A stretch of 64,000 bases of DNA from NCBI RefSeq assembly GCF_003402535.2, contig NZ_AP025172.1, forward strand, positions 992,001 through 1,056,000, in the 5' to 3' direction. Every line of letters begins with the position of its first letter. Within the stretch, counting starts at the first letter, position 1. Of this stretch, positions 1 to 9,126 are shown piece after piece. The notes under the pieces were generated by a model. That model was not told where the DNA came from. It was given only the letters and a program-made list of their open reading frames with translations, and ran no database searches. The position numbers and the translations under genes are program-made. Source of the stretch: Cupriavidus sp. P-10 (GTDB taxonomy: Bacteria > Pseudomonadota > Gammaproteobacteria > Burkholderiales > Burkholderiaceae).

Positions 1-449
1 CTGGTACAAAGCTGACGCACGTCCCGTATAAGGGCAGTGGACCGGCAGTTGTTGCTCTACTCGGCGGTGAAATCGACGTGCTGTTTGACAACTTGCCCAA
101 TGTGATGAACCAGATCCGGGCCGGCAAGTTCAAGCCTGTTGCCGTCACTGGTCAGCAGCGATCCACGCTGTTGCCAAATGTGCCGACCATCGCTGAATCA
201 GGGGTGCCCGGCTACGAGGTCAACGTCTGGTTCGGCATTCAGGCACCCGCTGGCACGCCAAAGGAGGTCGTTCAGAAACTCAACCAGGAAATCGCGAAGG
301 CGTTGGCGGATCCTGAAATCGTGAAGCGATTCCGAGAACAAGGCGTGGAGGTTGTGGGTAGCTCCCCGACCAAATTCGCCACACTCGTGGAAGCCGAGAT
401 CCAGAAATGGGGAAGCGTGGTCCGCGATGCGAACGTCCGATTGGAGTAA
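1..449 (+). CDS. Bug-family tripartite tricarboxylate transporter receptor, 3' part
   Basis: The open frame runs in from the left edge (codons begin at base 3) and stops with TAA at 447-449, so about 148 C-terminal residues are present. The segment HVPYKGSGPA and the end VEAEIQKWGSVVRDANV are typical of Bug periplasmic receptors, which deliver carboxylates to TctAB-type permeases. The signal peptide and first lobe lie outside the window, and the ligand cannot be inferred. A second Bug gene lies convergently at 835-1809; strong hairpins separate the two. Confidence 0.9.
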   Translation, partial: GTKLTHVPYKGSGPAVVALLGGEIDVLFDNLPNVMNQIRAGKFKPVAVTGQQRSTLLPNVPTIAESGVPGYEVNVWFGIQAPAGTPKEVVQKLNQEIAKALADPEIVKRFREQGVEVVGSSPTKFATLVEAEIQKWGSVVRDANVRLE

Positions 450-515
450 CTGCTGCGTCGAGAAAGTGTCCGCACGGTAGCGGACACGCTCTGATCCGGG
501 AGCATTCTTCAATAT

Positions 516-544
516 CCCGCCGTACGTCCGGCGGGCTTTTTGTT
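516..544 (+). terminator. Rho-independent terminator after the first Bug gene
   Basis: The stem CCCGCCG/CGGCGGG (516-522 and 529-535) has a 6-base loop and is followed by CTTTTTG. It lies 67 bases after the stop of the upstream plus-strand gene. Confidence 0.75.
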
Positions 545-680
545 TATCCCCGATCTGTCAGCGGACATTGGCAGCGAACCGTTGTGGCGCCGTGCAAGCT
601 GTCGGACCAAATCAATCTGCGCAAGCTTGCCCGAAGCTGCGTCAAAGATCCCTTGACCGGCCAGGAATCAGTCGCGAACC

Positions 681-719
681 AAAAAAAGCCCTGCAGGTAA
701 TTTTTGCAGGGCCTTTTGC
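681..719. terminator. Bidirectional terminator candidate
   Basis: The stem GCCCTGCA/TGCAGGGC (688-695 and 705-712) is preceded by seven A and followed by CTTTT. It could therefore stop transcripts from either strand between the two convergent Bug genes. Confidence 0.6.
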
Positions 720-780
720 TTGCCGCTTCCTCTTTCCGCACTGCTTGCCGAAGTCCCGTACAGTGCGACGGGACAAACGC

Positions 781-820
781 GATCGGCCCTTGAGACCAGA
801 GGATGTCTCAAGGGCCGATC
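781..820 (-). terminator. Perfect 16-bp hairpin downstream of the second Bug gene
   Basis: GATCGGCCCTTGAGAC (781-796) and its exact complement (805-820) flank an 8-base loop, 14 bases beyond the stop of the minus-strand gene at 835. There is no long T run, so termination is likely but unproven. Confidence 0.5.
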
Positions 821-834
821 ACATCCGAGCTGGC

Positions 835-1809
835 TTATTCAGCGACAACGTTTGCCGACTTCGCGACAGCGCCCCACTTGTCGGCTTCGCTCTTGATATA
901 TCCTGCAAACTCCTCAGGCTTTGTTGCCACCACTTCTGCACCGAGCGTCGCCAACTTGCCCTTTACCTCTGGCATAGCAAGTACCTTCATCAGTGCTGCG
1001 CTCAGTTGTTTGATGATTTCTGGCGATGTTCCGGCAGGTGCGACAAGACCGCCCCAAGAAGAGGCATCGAATCCCTTGATCACCGATTCATCGATTGTTG
1101 GTGCATTGGGAAATGCCGGCACTCGCTTCTTGCTCGCCACGGCCACGAGCTTGAGCTTGCCGCCCGTCACGTACGGACGTGCAGCAACTGCCGTAGTGAA
1201 CATCATCGATACTTGCCCAGCCATCACATCGGTCATTGCTGGGCCATCACCCTTATAGGGCACGTGCATCATATCCAGCTTCAGCCCAGACTTGAACATC
1301 TCGCCAACCAGGTGGTTGGAGGAGCCATTGCCGGCCGAGGCAAATGTGTACTTTCCTGGGTTGACCTTGACTTCTGCTACCAGTCCCTTAATGTCTGTCG
1401 CTTTGACCTTGGGCCCGGCCACCAGGACGATCGGCACCGTGGTGGTTTGCCCAATGGGGGCGAAGCTCTTGTTGACGTCGTAGCCGAGGTGCGGGTAGAT
1501 CGACTGGCTGATGGCATTCGGGCCGACGTTCGCCATCAGAAGCGTATAGCCATCTGCCGGCGACTTGGCCACCATCTCAGCCGCAATATTCCCGTTTGCG
1601 CCGGGCCGGTTCTCGACTACGAATGTCCCACCGGTGACTTCCTTCAGCTTTTCGCTCAGTAGACGTGCCGTTGTATCGGAAGCGCCCCCCGGCGGGTATG
1701 GCACGACAATGCGCACAGGCTTATCCGGGTAGGCTGCCATGGCGATGCCTGACGCCAGGGCTGAAGCAGCGATGACCGCACGCCACGCAGTTTTGATTAG
1801 TGCTTTCAT
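835..1809 (-). CDS. Bug-family tripartite tricarboxylate transporter receptor
   Basis: This 324-residue protein has a clear Sec signal (positive start MKALIKTAWR, hydrophobic core, Ala-rich cleavage site near residue 25). The mature start AYPDKPVRIVVPYPPGG is the hallmark of Bug receptors. HVPYKGDGPA lies in the middle and WGAVAKSANV at the end. It would bind a carboxylate in the periplasm. It is the last gene of the minus-strand cluster lacI, FAD oxidoreductase, dehydratase, receptor, so the ligand is probably a sugar acid or hydroxy acid handled by those enzymes. That link is inferred from context. No TctA/TctB permease genes are in the window. Confidence 0.93.
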   Translation of the reverse strand: MKALIKTAWRAVIAASALASGIAMAAYPDKPVRIVVPYPPGGASDTTARLLSEKLKEVTGGTFVVENRPGANGNIAAEMVAKSPADGYTLLMANVGPNAISQSIYPHLGYDVNKSFAPIGQTTTVPIVLVAGPKVKATDIKGLVAEVKVNPGKYTFASAGNGSSNHLVGEMFKSGLKLDMMHVPYKGDGPAMTDVMAGQVSMMFTTAVAARPYVTGGKLKLVAVASKKRVPAFPNAPTIDESVIKGFDASSWGGLVAPAGTSPEIIKQLSAALMKVLAMPEVKGKLATLGAEVVATKPEEFAGYIKSEADKWGAVAKSANVVAE

Positions 1810-1831
1810 GAGTGTCTCCTTCAGTTCTAGT

Positions 1832-3517
1832 TTATCGAGGATGGATGGGAATCAGTACCGCTCCTCTCGCCAGCGGCTTCACCGTCTTGCTATAGATGTT
1901 CAGCCAGCCTTGCTCCGTAGCGCCCTGGATCGGTGCTGCGTCGACCCGACGCGAAGCCATCTCGTTCTGGTCGACAAGCAGATTAATCTGCCGACCGGGA
2001 ATGTCGATTTCGATCGCGTCGCCATCCTTGACGAGAGCCAAGGGGCCGCCCGCGGCGGCTTCGGGGCAAACCTGACCGACGGCGACACCGCGGTTCAATC
2101 CAGATAGCTGGCCATCCGTCACGACGGCAACCTTGCCGTTGAAGCCCGCACCTTCGACGGCTGCAACAAATGACGACGCCAACGCCACGCCCGGGCCGCC
2201 AATCGGCCCCATACCACGCAGGCACGCTACGGTCCCCTCCGTGATACGTCCATCCGCCAACGCTGCGATAGCTTCTTCCTGAGAGTGAAACACCATCGCT
2301 TTGCCACGGAAGCTTTCCGCCTTCTCACCGGCATTGCCGAGCTTGAGAATGCTACCTTCGGGTGCAAGCGATCCTTTCAGGATGACCAGCGATGGCTTCG
2401 TGGAGATTGGGTTCTCCAACGTGCGCAGGATAGATGGCGATGGCGCTTCGTACTCGTCGAGAATTGCCCTCCAAGTCTTACCCGAGACGGTCAAACACTC
2501 CTGCTCGATCATGGACGTTAGACGTTTAATCGTCGCAAGGGTGCCACCTGCCGCCTCAAGCTCTTCCGTGCGGTGGGGCCCGTTGGGCTTGACGGTCGCT
2601 AGCAGCGGCACTTCTCGTCCGAGCCGGTCAAACAGATCGTAGAGATCCACATCCGTTCCAGCCTCTTCCGCAACACCCTGCAAATGCCGAAGTACGTTGA
2701 TCGACGTCGACAGCGCCAACGCGACGCGCACAGCGTTTCGGAAGGCCGCCGGCGTCAGAAGGCTCCGTGGCGTCAGACCTTCATTGACCATCTCGACAAT
2801 GCGTGCGCCGGCTGCTCGGGCCTGGTCGACCATCGCAGGCGAGTTGGCCAGTACGGGACTGGCGCCTGGCAGCGTCAGGCCCAATGCCTCGCAAACGATG
2901 TGCATGGAATTCGCAGTCCCAAGACCCGCGCACACACCGGGGCTGCGCACGGCACGCTTACACATGCCGTCCAGGTCTTCAAAAGAGAGTTGCCCAGTCA
3001 CGTGCATGCCGACTTTCTCGAAGACATCTTCGATGTCCACATGCTCGCCCTTGTACTGGCCGCTGGCCTGATAGCCGCAGATCACCACGAGTGTCGGAAT
3101 GTTTAGCCGTGCAGCGGCCATCATTTGTCCGGGCGTTGTTTTATCGCATGAAGCCAGGCAAACCATACCGTCGAGTTGTGCGCCCTCAACCTGCACTTCG
3201 ATGTCGTTCACGATCAGGTCGCGCGACGGGAGGATATAGCGGCCCTGCTTGCCCGCGCTAGTGATGAAGTCGCTTGGTGCCGCAGTTCGAACCTCGAAAG
3301 GTACGCCCCCTGCTGCGCGGATTGCCGCCTTCACGTGGGCGGATACGCCATCGAGGTGACTGAAGCAGCTCGACAGCTCCGATGAGGTGTTGACCACCGC
3401 AATCTTCGGCTTGTCCAGATCGGCGTCGCTCAGTCCCAGGGCTTGCCATTGGGCCTTGCGCAGTGCCCAACGGGTCGTACCCGGGGCGAAATTGCTACGG
3501 TATTTCGGGGAATTCAT
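1832..3517 (-). CDS. IlvD/Edd-family dehydratase
   Basis: This is a 561-residue protein of the dihydroxy-acid / sugar-acid dehydratase family, which eliminates water with an Fe-S cluster. Visible signatures are CDKTTPGQMMAAARL (cluster cysteine), CAGLGTANSMH, and the C-terminal block VTDGQLSG...CPEAAAGGPLALV. The ATG at 3517 overlaps the stop of the preceding gene as ATGA, implying coupled translation. The open frame extends further upstream, but that part lacks family similarity. With the FAD oxidoreductase and Bug receptor, a sugar-acid catabolic role is more likely than valine/isoleucine synthesis; the substrate is not identifiable. Confidence 0.9.
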   Translation of the reverse strand: MNSPKYRSNFAPGTTRWALRKAQWQALGLSDADLDKPKIAVVNTSSELSSCFSHLDGVSAHVKAAIRAAGGVPFEVRTAAPSDFITSAGKQGRYILPSRDLIVNDIEVQVEGAQLDGMVCLASCDKTTPGQMMAAARLNIPTLVVICGYQASGQYKGEHVDIEDVFEKVGMHVTGQLSFEDLDGMCKRAVRSPGVCAGLGTANSMHIVCEALGLTLPGASPVLANSPAMVDQARAAGARIVEMVNEGLTPRSLLTPAAFRNAVRVALALSTSINVLRHLQGVAEEAGTDVDLYDLFDRLGREVPLLATVKPNGPHRTEELEAAGGTLATIKRLTSMIEQECLTVSGKTWRAILDEYEAPSPSILRTLENPISTKPSLVILKGSLAPEGSILKLGNAGEKAESFRGKAMVFHSQEEAIAALADGRITEGTVACLRGMGPIGGPGVALASSFVAAVEGAGFNGKVAVVTDGQLSGLNRGVAVGQVCPEAAAGGPLALVKDGDAIEIDIPGRQINLLVDQNEMASRRVDAAPIQGATEQGWLNIYSKTVKPLARGAVLIPIHPR

Positions 3518-4848
3518 TGCAAGGCTCCAAGGAAGGCACCATTGTTTTCCAGCACCTGCTGGATATCGGAGGCCGGCACATGGTGAACGCTGATACCGCG
3601 TGCCACGGCCGTTGCAGCGGTATGCCCAGCCGCTTCGCCCATGGCGAAGCATTGCGCGGTCACTCTGATCGAGGCCTGCGCGCCATGAGTGGCCGATGCA
3701 CACCGGCCAGCCACCATCAGGTTGTCGAAACCTTCCAGCAGAAGCGAACGCAGGGGAATCTGGAAGTACGTGCCGGGCGGCAACCAAATCCATTTGGTGG
3801 CCCTACCCGCAGCGTGGTCCTCCATTGGCCAGGCACAGCACGCGATGGCATCGTCGAAGCGCGCTCCATCGAGAACATCCTTGTCCGTAAGGACGTAGCT
3901 GCCTACGGTGCGCCGACTTTCTCGGATGCCGATCACAGCGCCCGTATCCATGACGAAAGCAGACTCGAATCCCGGCACGTACTTTCGGAATGCCTTCAAG
4001 TATGTGCAAACTTGTTCCCGCCCCGCAATCTCTGCCCGTGACATGACACTGAGGTCGAACGGATTCGGCGATTTTCCGTCCACCGCCACTTTCGTGATGT
4101 TCAGATGCGCAAGCCCGGGGCGTTCGGCAAAAACACCGCCCGCGGTGCGCGGAAGTTCGTAACCGTCGGCGACGGCCTGCTCAAGCCTTTCGCGAAGAGC
4201 CGGACGGCTCAAGCGGGCCAGCGAGTCGGTGTCTACACCGCCGAACCGCACCATGGTGGTAGGGAACTGAAGATCGCCTTCCGAAATTTCGCAAGGCGCG
4301 CCTGCGAAGTTCACCAGGTCGGCATCGCCAGAGCAGTCTACGAACGACTTTGCGCGGAGGGCGAGACGCCCTTCCTTGGTCTCGATCAGAACGGCGTCCA
4401 GTTCGCGCCCCTTCATGGCGACACCAACCACCATCGCATGAAACAACACCTCGACCTTCGCTTCCTGGACGAGCTGATCGAGAGCGACCTTCATGGCGAA
4501 CAAGTCGTAAGGCAACGATGCCGTCTGCAGCCAGCGGGTCGGCTCACCGAGACCGTCAAGTGACCGCAGTCGATCGATGACCTCGTTGCAGAAGCCACCC
4601 ACAATCTGCTGCACGTCTGTGTCGGTGACCGCGTAGAGGCCACAGATACTGCCCAGGCTCACCGACGTCAGGGTGCCGCCTAGAAAGCCCTCGCGCTCCA
4701 GAAGCAGTACCTTGGCACCCGTCCGCGCCGCCGAAATCGCGGCGGCCACCCCCGCAGCTCCGCCTCCGACGACGCAGACGTCTGCGGTGCGAAACACGGA
4801 TGTAGACCGAGCTGGCTCGGACACCACACCCAATGAATACGTAGTCAT
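3514..4848 (-). CDS. FAD-dependent oxidoreductase (FAD_oxidored type)
   Basis: The protein has 444 residues. The dinucleotide-binding motif VCVVGGGAAGVAAAISAART lies near residues 25-44, followed by LLLEREGFLGG. It matches single-subunit flavoproteins that oxidise hydroxyl groups on small acids. There is no signal peptide, so it is cytoplasmic. It precedes the dehydratase with a 4-base overlap and lies 108 bases downstream of the LacI-type regulator, so it opens the regulated transcript. The substrate is unknown. Confidence 0.88.
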   Translation of the reverse strand: MTTYSLGVVSEPARSTSVFRTADVCVVGGGAAGVAAAISAARTGAKVLLLEREGFLGGTLTSVSLGSICGLYAVTDTDVQQIVGGFCNEVIDRLRSLDGLGEPTRWLQTASLPYDLFAMKVALDQLVQEAKVEVLFHAMVVGVAMKGRELDAVLIETKEGRLALRAKSFVDCSGDADLVNFAGAPCEISEGDLQFPTTMVRFGGVDTDSLARLSRPALRERLEQAVADGYELPRTAGGVFAERPGLAHLNITKVAVDGKSPNPFDLSVMSRAEIAGREQVCTYLKAFRKYVPGFESAFVMDTGAVIGIRESRRTVGSYVLTDKDVLDGARFDDAIACCAWPMEDHAAGRATKWIWLPPGTYFQIPLRSLLLEGFDNLMVAGRCASATHGAQASIRVTAQCFAMGEAAGHTAATAVARGISVHHVPASDIQQVLENNGAFLGALQ

Positions 4849-4929
4849 TTTGTCTCCGAAAAAATGCGTGATGCCGGGCCCTACTGACGCGGCTCACGCT
4901 TCACCTGTTCATTTGGTTACGTAGTCATT
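4838..4929 (-). promoter_or_regulatory. Intergenic region with a 12-bp direct repeat, possible operator
   Basis: TACGTAGTCATT occurs at 4838-4849, over the start codon of the FAD oxidoreductase, and again exactly at 4918-4929, near the 3' end of the LacI-type gene. The repeat contains the palindrome TACGTA. It is a candidate binding site for the adjacent regulator; this is inference, since the classical LacI palindrome is not evident. Confidence 0.3.
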
Positions 4930-4956
4930 ATATGCGGAATCGAGAAACTTCCAAGC

Positions 4957-5964
4957 TCACGATGTTGTGCGTCGCAATACGAGGTCGTTAGGAAGCACAA
5001 ACGTGTGCGGCGCCAAATCCGGCGAAGTCATACGACGCTGGAGCCGATCTACTACCTGCTCGACCATGGCGGGCAGGGGTTGCTGGACTGTGCTCAAGCT
5101 AATGCATTCCCACCGCGCCATGGGAATATCGTCATAGCCGACGATCCAAATGTCGCTGGGGACTTGCTTGCCACTGCGTCGAGCAGCATCCAGGACACCG
5201 ATCGCAACGATGTCATTTGTGCAGAACACTGCATCAACATCTGGGCGTTCTGTGACTAGTGTCTGCATCGCCCGGAAGCCGAACTCGTAGCCAAAATCGG
5301 CGGCATCAGCCCGCACAAACGAGTTGCCCTGGGTCAACTCGCCAAGGCCTTCCATAAAGCCTCGTTCGCGTTCGCGAATCGTGCTTGCCTTGGAACTCTT
5401 GCTTGACGCGGCGGAGATCAATCCAATGCACTTTCTGCCCGCGGACACGAAATAATCTGCGACCCGCCGGCCGCCGGCATAGTTGTCGCTCACGATCGTG
5501 TCGAACAAGTCGGTTCCGACAGAGCGATTAATCAGGATGATCGGCTTCTCGGCCGCGACCCGGCTCAGCATCTCCCTGGATTCATCCAGTGCAGCGGCAA
5601 AGATGACGCCATCGGTTGCGCTTTCGGCAAGTGCACGCACCGTTGCCTCGTCCATCTTTCCTTCAAGCTCCCAGACCGTTGTGCGGAAGCCCCGGCTAGC
5701 GAGTCGCTCAACTAGCAGTTGGAGCAGCAGTGGGTACAACGGGTTAGACAGGCTCGCGATGACGACCGCAACCGTCCCGCTGCGCCGCGTTTTCATCTGT
5801 CGTGCTGCTGCGCTCGGCGAATATTCGTGGTCTTGTATGACCTTCAAGACGCGCGCCTTGGTCTCCGGCTTCACCGATGGCAAATCCTGGAGTACACGGG
5901 AAACGGTGGTTTGCGAAACCCCTGCCAGGTTGGCAATGTCGATGCTGGTAAGCCTCTTGCTCAT
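4957..5964 (-). CDS. LacI-family transcriptional regulator
   Basis: This 335-residue protein has the LacI helix-turn-helix at residues 7-30 (IDIANLAGVSQTTVSRVLQD), the hinge region, and a periplasmic-binding-protein-like effector domain. Family landmarks include DGVIFAA, INRSVG, DNYAGGR and VGYDDIPMAR. It is the first gene of the minus-strand cluster and probably represses the FAD oxidoreductase, dehydratase and receptor genes in response to their substrate. Confidence 0.93.
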   Translation of the reverse strand: MSKRLTSIDIANLAGVSQTTVSRVLQDLPSVKPETKARVLKVIQDHEYSPSAAARQMKTRRSGTVAVVIASLSNPLYPLLLQLLVERLASRGFRTTVWELEGKMDEATVRALAESATDGVIFAAALDESREMLSRVAAEKPIILINRSVGTDLFDTIVSDNYAGGRRVADYFVSAGRKCIGLISAASSKSSKASTIRERERGFMEGLGELTQGNSFVRADAADFGYEFGFRAMQTLVTERPDVDAVFCTNDIVAIGVLDAARRSGKQVPSDIWIVGYDDIPMARWECISLSTVQQPLPAMVEQVVDRLQRRMTSPDLAPHTFVLPNDLVLRRTTS

Positions 5965-6445
5965 GGTGAGGTCGAATTGCGCACGTTAGTGTTAATGCCC
6001 CGGATTTTAAGTTGAGGGCAGCAGCGCTGGCAATGCAGCTTGAGCGACCTAATACTCGAGCGGTATCGGACGTCTCGTGAAGCTGTGTTGAGCTTGTTTC
6101 AGGTTCTTCTGCTCGCAGCCCGAGATGAGCCGTTGAGTACTTCGTGTGCGGGGCATAGCTTGTTGAGGAGCCGCCTATGCCAAGCAATCGGCGTAAGGGG
6201 CCAGCCCCTCTCGTCACAACCTGATAATTTCATGATAGTGAAAGTATGTGGGCACTGCTTCAACCTGTCGGTCGCCAGGCATCCCCAGCCTAGATCTCCT
6301 GCCCTCTGCGGAGCGCGCTGCTAGAGTCTTCGCAAGGGTTTATACCCTCTCTTTCTCCGAAAGGGATTCATGCCCGCCCGAGCAGCGGGCATTCTTTTGC
6401 CTGTGCTCCTGAATGGCTGATCGGGTGATCAGAAGATCTCCGAAA
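5965..6445. other. Gene-free stretch with one terminator
   Basis: No convincing coding sequence is visible. A hairpin ATGCCCGC/GCGGGCAT (6370-6377 and 6385-6392), followed by TCTTTT, looks like a plus-strand terminator without an obvious parent gene. Confidence 0.5.
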
Positions 6446-6691
6446 TCACGACTCCCGACATCGAGCGCGTGGCCGCTCGTCAGCCTCTGAAGCTGAGCTG
6501 TGCCAACTTTGCAGACGTTCGTGCACCGCCTCGCAGCGTATCAGCATCATGGTCGCAGGCTCCTCGTCTGCGCCGGCGTCGGCAGCCTCCGCGGCGCTGT
6601 GCAGATATACTTGCCGGGAGACGATGGCGGCGATCACGATGAGGGCGCCGACGCCGATTGCCCGGGCCAAAACCGGAAGGTATCGTGCCAT
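6446..6691 (-). CDS. Small single-pass membrane protein, unknown
   Basis: This 81-residue protein begins MARYLPVLARAIGVG. The hydrophobic segment at about residues 7-25 (VLARAIGVGALIVIAAIVS) could be a membrane anchor or uncleaved signal. The rest is acidic and then polar. AGGA lies about 6 bases before the ATG at 6691. The frame stays open upstream, but that part lacks the same character. No family was recognised. Confidence 0.4.
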   Translation of the reverse strand: MARYLPVLARAIGVGALIVIAAIVSRQVYLHSAAEAADAGADEEPATMMLIRCEAVHERLQSWHSSASEADERPRARCRES

Positions 6692-6834
6692 GGAAATCCT
6701 ACGGGATAGCAGCGGTGATGGTAGCGAGACTACACGAAGCTGCCACGAGTCTAGGCTACGCCATTGCACGATTGACACCGCCTCCGTTTCGCCGTAGCGA
6801 GGCAGAGGCCTTCAGTAACACGGCACTGGGCCGG

Positions 6835-7083
6835 ATGAGCATGCCAAAGACGACCACGCCCTTACCGCGCGGCCAATACTGGGCCACACCCCACGCCACC
6901 TTTCTGCTGGAGGGGCCAAACGGCCATGACGAAGTCTTCCCTGGCGCCCGCTGTGTCAGCGACGGCAAATGGGTCATCTTCTATAAAAACGGGGAAGAGG
7001 TCTGGGCGTGTAACGCCATGTATGCCGCCGCCCAGTTCGACTTTGCTGCCGTATCGAGCGCTGGCGCATCGACGGCCGACTGA
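6835..7083 (+). CDS. Small hypothetical protein
   Basis: The protein has about 82 residues; ATG at 6835 or 6841 are both possible starts. It contains several aromatic and glycine positions (GQYWATPHATFLLEGPNG, VIFYKNGEEVW) that look like a small beta-rich domain rather than random translation. There is no signal or membrane segment. It stands alone between intergenic regions. No known family was recognised. Confidence 0.45.
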   Translation: MSMPKTTTPLPRGQYWATPHATFLLEGPNGHDEVFPGARCVSDGKWVIFYKNGEEVWACNAMYAAAQFDFAAVSSAGASTAD

Positions 7084-7618
7084 GTGCCGGCGCGCCACCA
7101 CTACCCCGACGCATTGCGCTTTCAGCAGTTTCAGATCTGGCTCCTTTTCCTTGCTTTCTGACGAGGCTTTCGCGGATAACCAACTCCGCCTTCATCACCT
7201 TCGCGTGGTGACCACGCGATAAGCACAACGTTATCGTGCCCTATCGCCCCCGGCAATCGGCCCTCACGCTCCTCCTGGCTCCCCGCGCTGCGGCTAACCG
7301 TTATTCGCCAGGGATGACGGAAGCGCAACGGCAGTAGCCGGCCATAAAGGGTCATTCGCCTTCACCGACGCGTGGACGTTTGTGCGTCCGCTTCGCTCAA
7401 GCAACAGACCCTTGTTCGCAATCGCTTCTGTCGCCTCTGTGGCGCTACGACACGCCTTGGTGTCCTGACGTCCGCGACAATCCGCGAGGAGCGCGAGCTT
7501 CGCCGCCTCCGACACATATACACAAAAAGTGTCAATGACGTACCAATAATATATTGGACGTGATCTAGTTACGGCCATATTCTCCAGCAGACCCCCAACA
7601 ACGGGCGCGGAAATTATC
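7084..7618 (+). promoter_or_regulatory. Upstream region of the liv operon with palindromic operator candidate
   Basis: CCAATA-ATA-TATTGG at 7543-7557 is a perfect 6-bp inverted repeat about 60 bases before livG. The 11-mer ATATATTGGAC (7549-7559) recurs at 13676-13686 beside the LysR gene. A LysR-type activator site for both transcripts is inferred. Bases 7310-7450 also resemble 21885-22000 and may be a dispersed intergenic repeat. Confidence 0.5.
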
Positions 7619-8398
7619 ATGGCAAGCAATCTCATTCTTGAAACCGTCGGACTGCGGAAGGAATTCAAGGGATTCGTCGCCGTAAACGACGTCAGTCTCA
7701 AGATCAGGCATGGGCACATCCACGCGCTGATTGGTCCGAACGGTGCAGGCAAGACCACCTGCTTCAACCTCCTTACTAAGTTCCTCGATCCCACGCGCGG
7801 CACCATACGGTTCAACGGTTACGAGATCACCGGCGAAAAGCCGGCGCAGATCGCACGCAGGGGTGTGGTGCGCTCCTTCCAGATCTCGGCGGTGTTTCCG
7901 CACCTGACCGTGCTCGAGAACGTACGTATCCCGCTGCAGCGCAGGCTGGGGATTTCCTTCCAGTTTTGGCGCTCGCCGAAAGTCCTCGCATCGCTCGATG
8001 ACAGGGCCATGGCATTGCTCGCCGACGTCGGACTGGAGGACTTCGCCGACATGACGACCGCCGAGATGCCCTACGGTCGCAAGCGCGCGCTGGAAATCGC
8101 CACCACGCTGGCCCTCGATCCCGAGCTGATGCTGCTCGACGAGCCTACGCAGGGCATGGGCCACGAAGACGTTGACCGCGTCATGCAGCTCATCAAGAAG
8201 GTCTCGGCCAATCGCAGCATCCTGATGGTGGAGCACAACATGAAAGTGGTGTCCGGCATCTGCGACGCCATCACGGTGCTGGCGCGCGGCAGCGTGCTGG
8301 CCGAGGGCACATACGCGGAAGTCTCCGCCAACCCGCAGGTCATCGAGGCCTATATGGGCAGCGCTGATGCCGCGCTCGCTGCGCCGGGAGGGCATTGA
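7619..8398 (+). CDS. livG: LivG-type ABC transporter ATP-binding protein
   Basis: This 259-residue ATPase belongs to the branched-chain amino acid transporter class. It shows the Walker A motif GPNGAGKTT near residue 40, the LivG insertion region with IPLQRRL, the signature EMPYGRKRALEIA, Walker B LMLLDEPTQGM and switch histidine MVEHNM. It is the first gene of livGFHMK. The next ATG begins two bases after its stop. With LivF it would energise import of an amino acid or, given the downstream operon, an aromatic or acyl carboxylate; the substrate is not identifiable. Confidence 0.93.
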   Translation: MASNLILETVGLRKEFKGFVAVNDVSLKIRHGHIHALIGPNGAGKTTCFNLLTKFLDPTRGTIRFNGYEITGEKPAQIARRGVVRSFQISAVFPHLTVLENVRIPLQRRLGISFQFWRSPKVLASLDDRAMALLADVGLEDFADMTTAEMPYGRKRALEIATTLALDPELMLLDEPTQGMGHEDVDRVMQLIKKVSANRSILMVEHNMKVVSGICDAITVLARGSVLAEGTYAEVSANPQVIEAYMGSADAALAAPGGH

Positions 8399-8400
8399 TC

Positions 8401-9105
8401 ATGGCGACGGAATACCTGCGGGTCACCGACCTCCATGCCTTCTACGGCGAATCGCACATCCTCCACGGCATCGACTTGCTGGTGAACGAGGGAGAGTGCG
8501 TGACCCTGCTCGGCCGCAACGGGGCAGGCCGTACCACTACCCTGCGCGCCATCATGGGCCTAACGGGGCGTCGCGCCGGCTCGGTCATGATCGACGGCCG
8601 CGAGGCAATCGGCATGCCGGCCCATCGCATCGCGCGTCTCGGCGTCGGCTTCTGTCCGGAGGAGCGGGCGATTTATTCCAGCCTCTCGTGCGAGGAGAAC
8701 CTCCTGCTCCCGCCGCAGGTGGGTGGCGGCGGGATGAGCCTCGACGAGATCTACGCGATGTTCCCCAACCTCCACGAGCGGCGGCATAGCCAGGGCACGC
8801 GGCTATCGGGCGGCGAGCAACAGATGCTGGCGATGGCGCGCATCCTGCGCACTGGAGCGCGGTTGCTGCTGCTGGACGAAATCTCCGAGGGACTGGCGCC
8901 GGTGATTGTGCAGAAGCTCGCCCAAGTCATCCGCGACCTCAAGGCGAAGGGCTACACGATCGTGCTGGTGGAGCAGAACTTCCGGTTCGCCGCGCCGCTG
9001 GCCGACCGCATGTACGTGGTGGAGCACGGCCAAATCGCCGCGGAGATCCATCAGCACGAGATTCACGAGAAGCAGCACCTGCTCCAGGAACTCCTGGGTG
9101 TCTGA
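8401..9105 (+). CDS. livF: LivF-type ABC transporter ATP-binding protein with Arg in Walker A
   Basis: This 234-residue protein starts at ATG 8401 (GGGAGG about 9 bases upstream); an in-frame TTG at 8395 is less likely. It has the signature LSGGEQQMLAMAR, Walker B LLLLDEISEGLAP and VEQNF as expected for LivF. The Walker A reads GRNGAGRTT: the lysine that contacts ATP phosphates is arginine (codon CGT). LivF pairs with LivG in a heterodimer, so a weakened site may be tolerated; whether it hydrolyses ATP is open. Confidence 0.92.
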   Translation: MATEYLRVTDLHAFYGESHILHGIDLLVNEGECVTLLGRNGAGRTTTLRAIMGLTGRRAGSVMIDGREAIGMPAHRIARLGVGFCPEERAIYSSLSCEENLLLPPQVGGGGMSLDEIYAMFPNLHERRHSQGTRLSGGEQQMLAMARILRTGARLLLLDEISEGLAPVIVQKLAQVIRDLKAKGYTIVLVEQNFRFAAPLADRMYVVEHGQIAAEIHQHEIHEKQHLLQELLGV

Positions 9106-9126
9106 GACCGCTGCGGAGGAGACAAC

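Noticed and set aside
3518..3793. Upstream extension of the dehydratase frame
   Set aside because: It overlaps the FAD oxidoreductase gene out of frame and has no family similarity; the ATGA overlap marks the real start.
7565..8395. Long minus-strand open frame over livG
   Set aside because: It is the antisense of a clear ATPase gene with normal codon use; long shadow frames are common in GC-rich DNA.
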